Part shown: piece by piece, positions 14,520 through 17,235 of the stretch
How the letters are laid out: each line of letters begins with the position of its first letter
How positions within the stretch are numbered: position 1 is the stretch's first letter
NCBI GenBank assembly: GCA_904501705.1
Contig: CAJGCA010000033.1
Location: 1-17,235, forward strand
DNA: 17,235 bases
Reading direction: 5' to 3'
DNA from: Clostridiaceae bacterium
Lineage (GTDB): Bacteria; Bacillota; Clostridia; Oscillospirales; Acutalibacteraceae
Made by a program: the position numbers and the translations under genes
The notes under the pieces: model-generated
The model's database searches: none
What the model was told of the DNA's origin: nothing
Seen by the model: the letters and a program-made list of their open reading frames with translations, nothing else

Positions 14520-15322
14520 TGGTGCACAACTACCGCGTCATTGACGCGCACTGCCACATCTACCCTCCCCGCATCGCTGCCGCGGCAGTGCGCGGAACGG
14601 ATACGTTCTACGACCTGCACTCGGTCTACGACGGCACGACCAACGACCTGCTCACGCGGGGCGCGGCGGCGGGCTTTGACCATGTCATCGTGCAATCGGT
14701 CGCGACCACCCCGCATCAGGTGAAGAGCATCAACGAGTTCATCGCCGCCGAGGTTAACGCGAGCGACGGACGAATGACGGGGCTCGGCACACTCCACCCC
14801 GACAGCCTCGATTTGGCGGGCGACGTCGCCCATCTGCGCGAGCTAGGTCTGCACGGCGTTAAGCTCCATCCCGATATTCAGCAGTTTAAGATCGACGACT
14901 ATCGCTGTCTCAAGATCTACGACTTGTGTGAGCGAGAGGGGCTTCCCATCCTGCTACACACAGGAGACAGCCGCTACGACTATTCCAATCCCAACCGCCT
15001 GCTGCCCGTGATGAAAATCTACACTGAGCTGACCATCGTCGGCGCTCACCTCGGCGGTTGGTCGGTGTGGGATGAGGCGGTGGAAAAGCTCGTGGACCTG
15101 CCGAATCTCTACGTCGACACCTGCTCCTGCTTTGCCTTTATGGATCGACAGAAAGTAAAGGACATCATCCTCGCCTACGGTGCTGATCGTGTGTTATTTG
15201 GCACCGACTACCCGATGTGGCCGATGGAGGACGAGGTCGAAGCGCTGCTCAGCCTGCGGCTAAACGAGCAGGACAACCGCAAGATCCTCGCCGAAAACGC
15301 TGAAAAGGTGTTTGGGCTGTAA
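14519..15322 (+). CDS. Amidohydrolase-family (amidohydrolase_2) metal-dependent hydrolase or decarboxylase
   Basis: This 267-residue TIM-barrel protein has the complete metal-site pattern of the family: His11 and His13 in DAHCHIYP, VKLHPD (Lys115, His117), His147 in LLHTGD, His177 in GAHLGG, and Asp230 in FGTDYPMWP. Members hydrolyse amides or lactones, or decarboxylate aromatic and related acids (ACMSD type). Substrate cannot be told from the sequence. Its ATG overlaps the stop of the ligase fusion (TAATG), so it is translated as the third gene of the leucine T-box operon. It is the only one of the three non-ligase barrels in this operon set whose active site looks intact. A terminator follows 9 bases after the stop. 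Confidence 0.9.
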   Translation: MVHNYRVIDAHCHIYPPRIAAAAVRGTDTFYDLHSVYDGTTNDLLTRGAAAGFDHVIVQSVATTPHQVKSINEFIAAEVNASDGRMTGLGTLHPDSLDLAGDVAHLRELGLHGVKLHPDIQQFKIDDYRCLKIYDLCEREGLPILLHTGDSRYDYSNPNRLLPVMKIYTELTIVGAHLGGWSVWDEAVEKLVDLPNLYVDTCSCFAFMDRQKVKDIILAYGADRVLFGTDYPMWPMEDEVEALLSLRLNEQDNRKILAENAEKVFGL

Positions 15323-15331
15323 TAATGCAAG

Positions 15332-15368
15332 AAAAATCCGCTGTTGCTTTGGCAACAGCGGATTTTTT
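15332..15368. terminator. Bidirectional terminator between convergent genes
   Basis: AAAAATCCGCTGTTGC (15332-15347) pairs perfectly with 15352-15367 around a TTTG loop. There is an A run on the left and a T run on the right. It ends the leucine T-box operon on the plus strand and the rhamnosidase-like gene on the minus strand. Confidence 0.95.
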
Positions 15369-15372
15369 GTTA

Positions 15373-17235
15373 TCACAGATTGAGCTTGAAGGGCGGCTCT
15401 TCTTGTTTGATGGAATAGTACAGCAGATTCGCCACATACGCCGCGAAGCCATGGTTGCAGCTCGCCTCGCCGTTCATATGCTCCCACAGCGTGCCGGTGA
15501 TGCGCGCCATATCGGTGTAGTAGCCGAGCACCTCGCGACGGCACTGGTCGTACAGACCATAACGCAGCAGGATGTCCAAACGCAGCAGATTGCCGGTGAA
15601 GGCGTTAGAGGGATAGACCTTCGGGTACAGCCCTGTCTTTTCGCGTTGCGGGCCGAAGTCGGTGATTAGTTTCTGCCACAGTTCGGGATGCGACTCAGGG
15701 GTCGCGATGCCGAAGAAGAAGGCGTGGTACTGGCAGGTCTCGGTGGTCTCGCCCGTGGAAACGGGCACACCCTCGTCGTTATACACCTCGTTGTCGACGA
15801 AGAACTCGCCGTTGAATGACCGCTCGAGGATGGTCTTCTTGAGTGCCTCGGCCTTGTCGAGCAGCGCATCATCGCCGTACAGCTTACTCGTCGCGCGCAG
15901 CATATAGGCATAGACCATATTGTTCGGGAAGTTGATATCCTGCACAAGATCGTTCGCCTTCGACCACTCGACGAACGCCCACGCGGGCAGATGATCGAGC
16001 AGACCGTCGTCGTTCTCGATGGTCTTTAAGTACCCCAGCATACGGTAGACAAGATCCTTCGAGCGCGCCGCAAGGTCGGTATCCCCCGTGCGGCAGGTAT
16101 AGTCCTCCAGCTCCGCAACATACCACAACGCCCAGTTGAGGATGAAGCTGCCATTAAAATGATCCGAGGGATAGCACATCGGTACCATACCGTCGGGCAG
16201 CTTATAGAAACTGTCGGGGAGGATGAAGTTCTCAAGGAACTGCTTTTCCATCAGCGCGTTATTGGTGAAAAACTGCGCCGCACGGCCGATAAAGAAGCTG
16301 TCGCACAGCCAGCCCGCACGCTCACGGGTCGGGCAGTCGGTGAACAGATCCGCCGCGTTCTGCCGGAAGGTGTGCCACGCCGCCTCAAACACCAGCTGCT
16401 CGTCAGCATTATCGGACGGCAGCTCAACCGTGCGGTCATAGGGGTGAACATACTCCAGCATATGCAGGTTGCTGACCGTCACCTCGCCGCTGACGCAGAC
16501 GAGCTTAAAGTAGCGGTAGCCCATTGGTTCCATATTTATAAAGTGATAGTCGCCTTCCTGCAGCTGCAGGCGGATGACGTTGGTGCACATCAGACGCAAG
16601 GCATCGACATCGCCGTCGGTAAGCACCTCATCGTACAGCATATACACATCCGCCGCCTTGTCGCAGTGGATGTCCATCGCGGTAAAGCCCGTGCACTCGC
16701 GGGGCAAAGCGAGAGTCTCGTAGCTTCCCTCGGCGAGCTCCGTCTCTCCGCTGTAAGGGCGCTTGCCTGCGGTAGGGGTGTACACAAAGCGTTGGATCTC
16801 GTCGGAATGTACGATATCCATTTCCTCGATCGCGTAGCCGGTATAGCGGCTGTTATCCAGCGCACGATCGCGATAGGGATTCTCGAGCGGCGCGGTGACG
16901 GTCAGATCACCATGAGCGATAACCTCCGCGGGCTTAACAAAAGGGAACTTGTGTAGCGGCAACTCACGCGGGAGCAGTACCTTCTTCTCGGTGAGCTCGA
17001 GCACACAGACCTCGGCATCGGGCGATACCTTCCCTACCGTCCACGCATCGGTGTCGGGATGCAAACGATAATCCTCAACAAAGGTGCGCTGGACGCTATA
17101 GCGCTGGACATTGCGCACACGCTGATTGAGACGGTAAGCCTCAAAACCGATCGGCTTTTCGTCCGTTGCGGCGACGATCGCGCCGTCATTCTCCACCTCA
17201 AGCTGGATAAAGCCCGGCTGCATCAATGAGCCGAA
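15373..17235 (-). CDS. GH78-like alpha-L-rhamnosidase family protein, 5'-truncated
   Basis: The minus-strand frame is open to the last base of the window (…FGSLMQPGF), so the N terminus is cut off; 620 residues are visible. An N-terminal beta-sandwich region precedes an alpha/alpha-barrel of the Bac_rhamnosid6H type. Catalytic acids of GH78 are present: Asp and Glu in TDCPTRERAGW with a following CDSF aspartate (about 16300-16340), and the Glu of GTLWEHMNGEASCNHGF near the C terminus (about 15455-15500). Such enzymes remove terminal alpha-L-rhamnose from plant or bacterial glycans. No secretion signal can be judged because the start is missing. It converges on the leucine T-box operon and appears functionally unrelated to it. 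Confidence 0.88.
   Translation of the reverse strand, partial: FGSLMQPGFIQLEVENDGAIVAATDEKPIGFEAYRLNQRVRNVQRYSVQRTFVEDYRLHPDTDAWTVGKVSPDAEVCVLELTEKKVLLPRELPLHKFPFVKPAEVIAHGDLTVTAPLENPYRDRALDNSRYTGYAIEEMDIVHSDEIQRFVYTPTAGKRPYSGETELAEGSYETLALPRECTGFTAMDIHCDKAADVYMLYDEVLTDGDVDALRLMCTNVIRLQLQEGDYHFINMEPMGYRYFKLVCVSGEVTVSNLHMLEYVHPYDRTVELPSDNADEQLVFEAAWHTFRQNAADLFTDCPTRERAGWLCDSFFIGRAAQFFTNNALMEKQFLENFILPDSFYKLPDGMVPMCYPSDHFNGSFILNWALWYVAELEDYTCRTGDTDLAARSKDLVYRMLGYLKTIENDDGLLDHLPAWAFVEWSKANDLVQDINFPNNMVYAYMLRATSKLYGDDALLDKAEALKKTILERSFNGEFFVDNEVYNDEGVPVSTGETTETCQYHAFFFGIATPESHPELWQKLITDFGPQREKTGLYPKVYPSNAFTGNLLRLDILLRYGLYDQCRREVLGYYTDMARITGTLWEHMNGEASCNHGFAAYVANLLYYSIKQEEPPFKLNL

Overview
This window looks like chromosomal DNA from a GC-rich anaerobic Firmicute, most likely a gut or rumen Clostridium relative of the Oscillospirales type. 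The signs are two T-box riboswitches, consensus TTGACA-17-TATAAT promoters, strong AAAGGAG ribosome-binding sites, ferredoxin-dependent 2-oxoacid metabolism, a REP-associated tyrosine transposase and a GH78-type rhamnosidase. This placement is inferred from gene content and composition, not from a marker gene.

Left part (1-9340). A truncated cupin/acyl-CoA ligase gene is followed by a promoter and a T-box leader whose specifier reads GTA (valine). Below the leader lie a full-length paralogue of the ligase with a fused XRE DNA-binding domain, a MinD/CobQ-like ATPase, and four genes for a 2-oxoacid:ferredoxin oxidoreductase of the VOR type (ferredoxin, alpha, beta, gamma). A branched-chain aminotransferase (ilvE) follows after a 274-base, highly structured foldback element. 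Together these genes can convert a branched short-chain fatty acid to its CoA ester, then to a 2-oxoacid, then to an amino acid. Because a T-box is normally used when the amino acid is short, I read the set as biosynthetic: reductive carboxylation of isobutyrate and similar acids, not amino-acid breakdown.

Middle (9300-10280). A strong bidirectional terminator is followed by a minus-strand REP-associated transposase that carries two inverted copies of a REP-like palindrome inside its own coding frame. Next is a small three-helix membrane protein of unknown function with its own promoter.

Right-centre (10274-15368). A second perfect promoter and a second T-box, this time with specifier CTG (leucine), precede a tightly packed three-gene operon that I cannot match to a described pathway. 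Its genes are: an isopropylmalate-synthase-like protein with an intact LeuA regulatory domain but a degenerate active site; a fusion of a sugar-isomerase-like TIM barrel, also with a degraded metal site, to an acyl-CoA synthetase; and an intact-looking amidohydrolase. This operon is the best candidate in the window for an undescribed leucine-responsive system. A terminator separates it from a convergent GH78-like rhamnosidase that runs off the right end.

No tRNA, rRNA, CRISPR array or complete insertion sequence was seen, other than the transposase gene and the foldback element.
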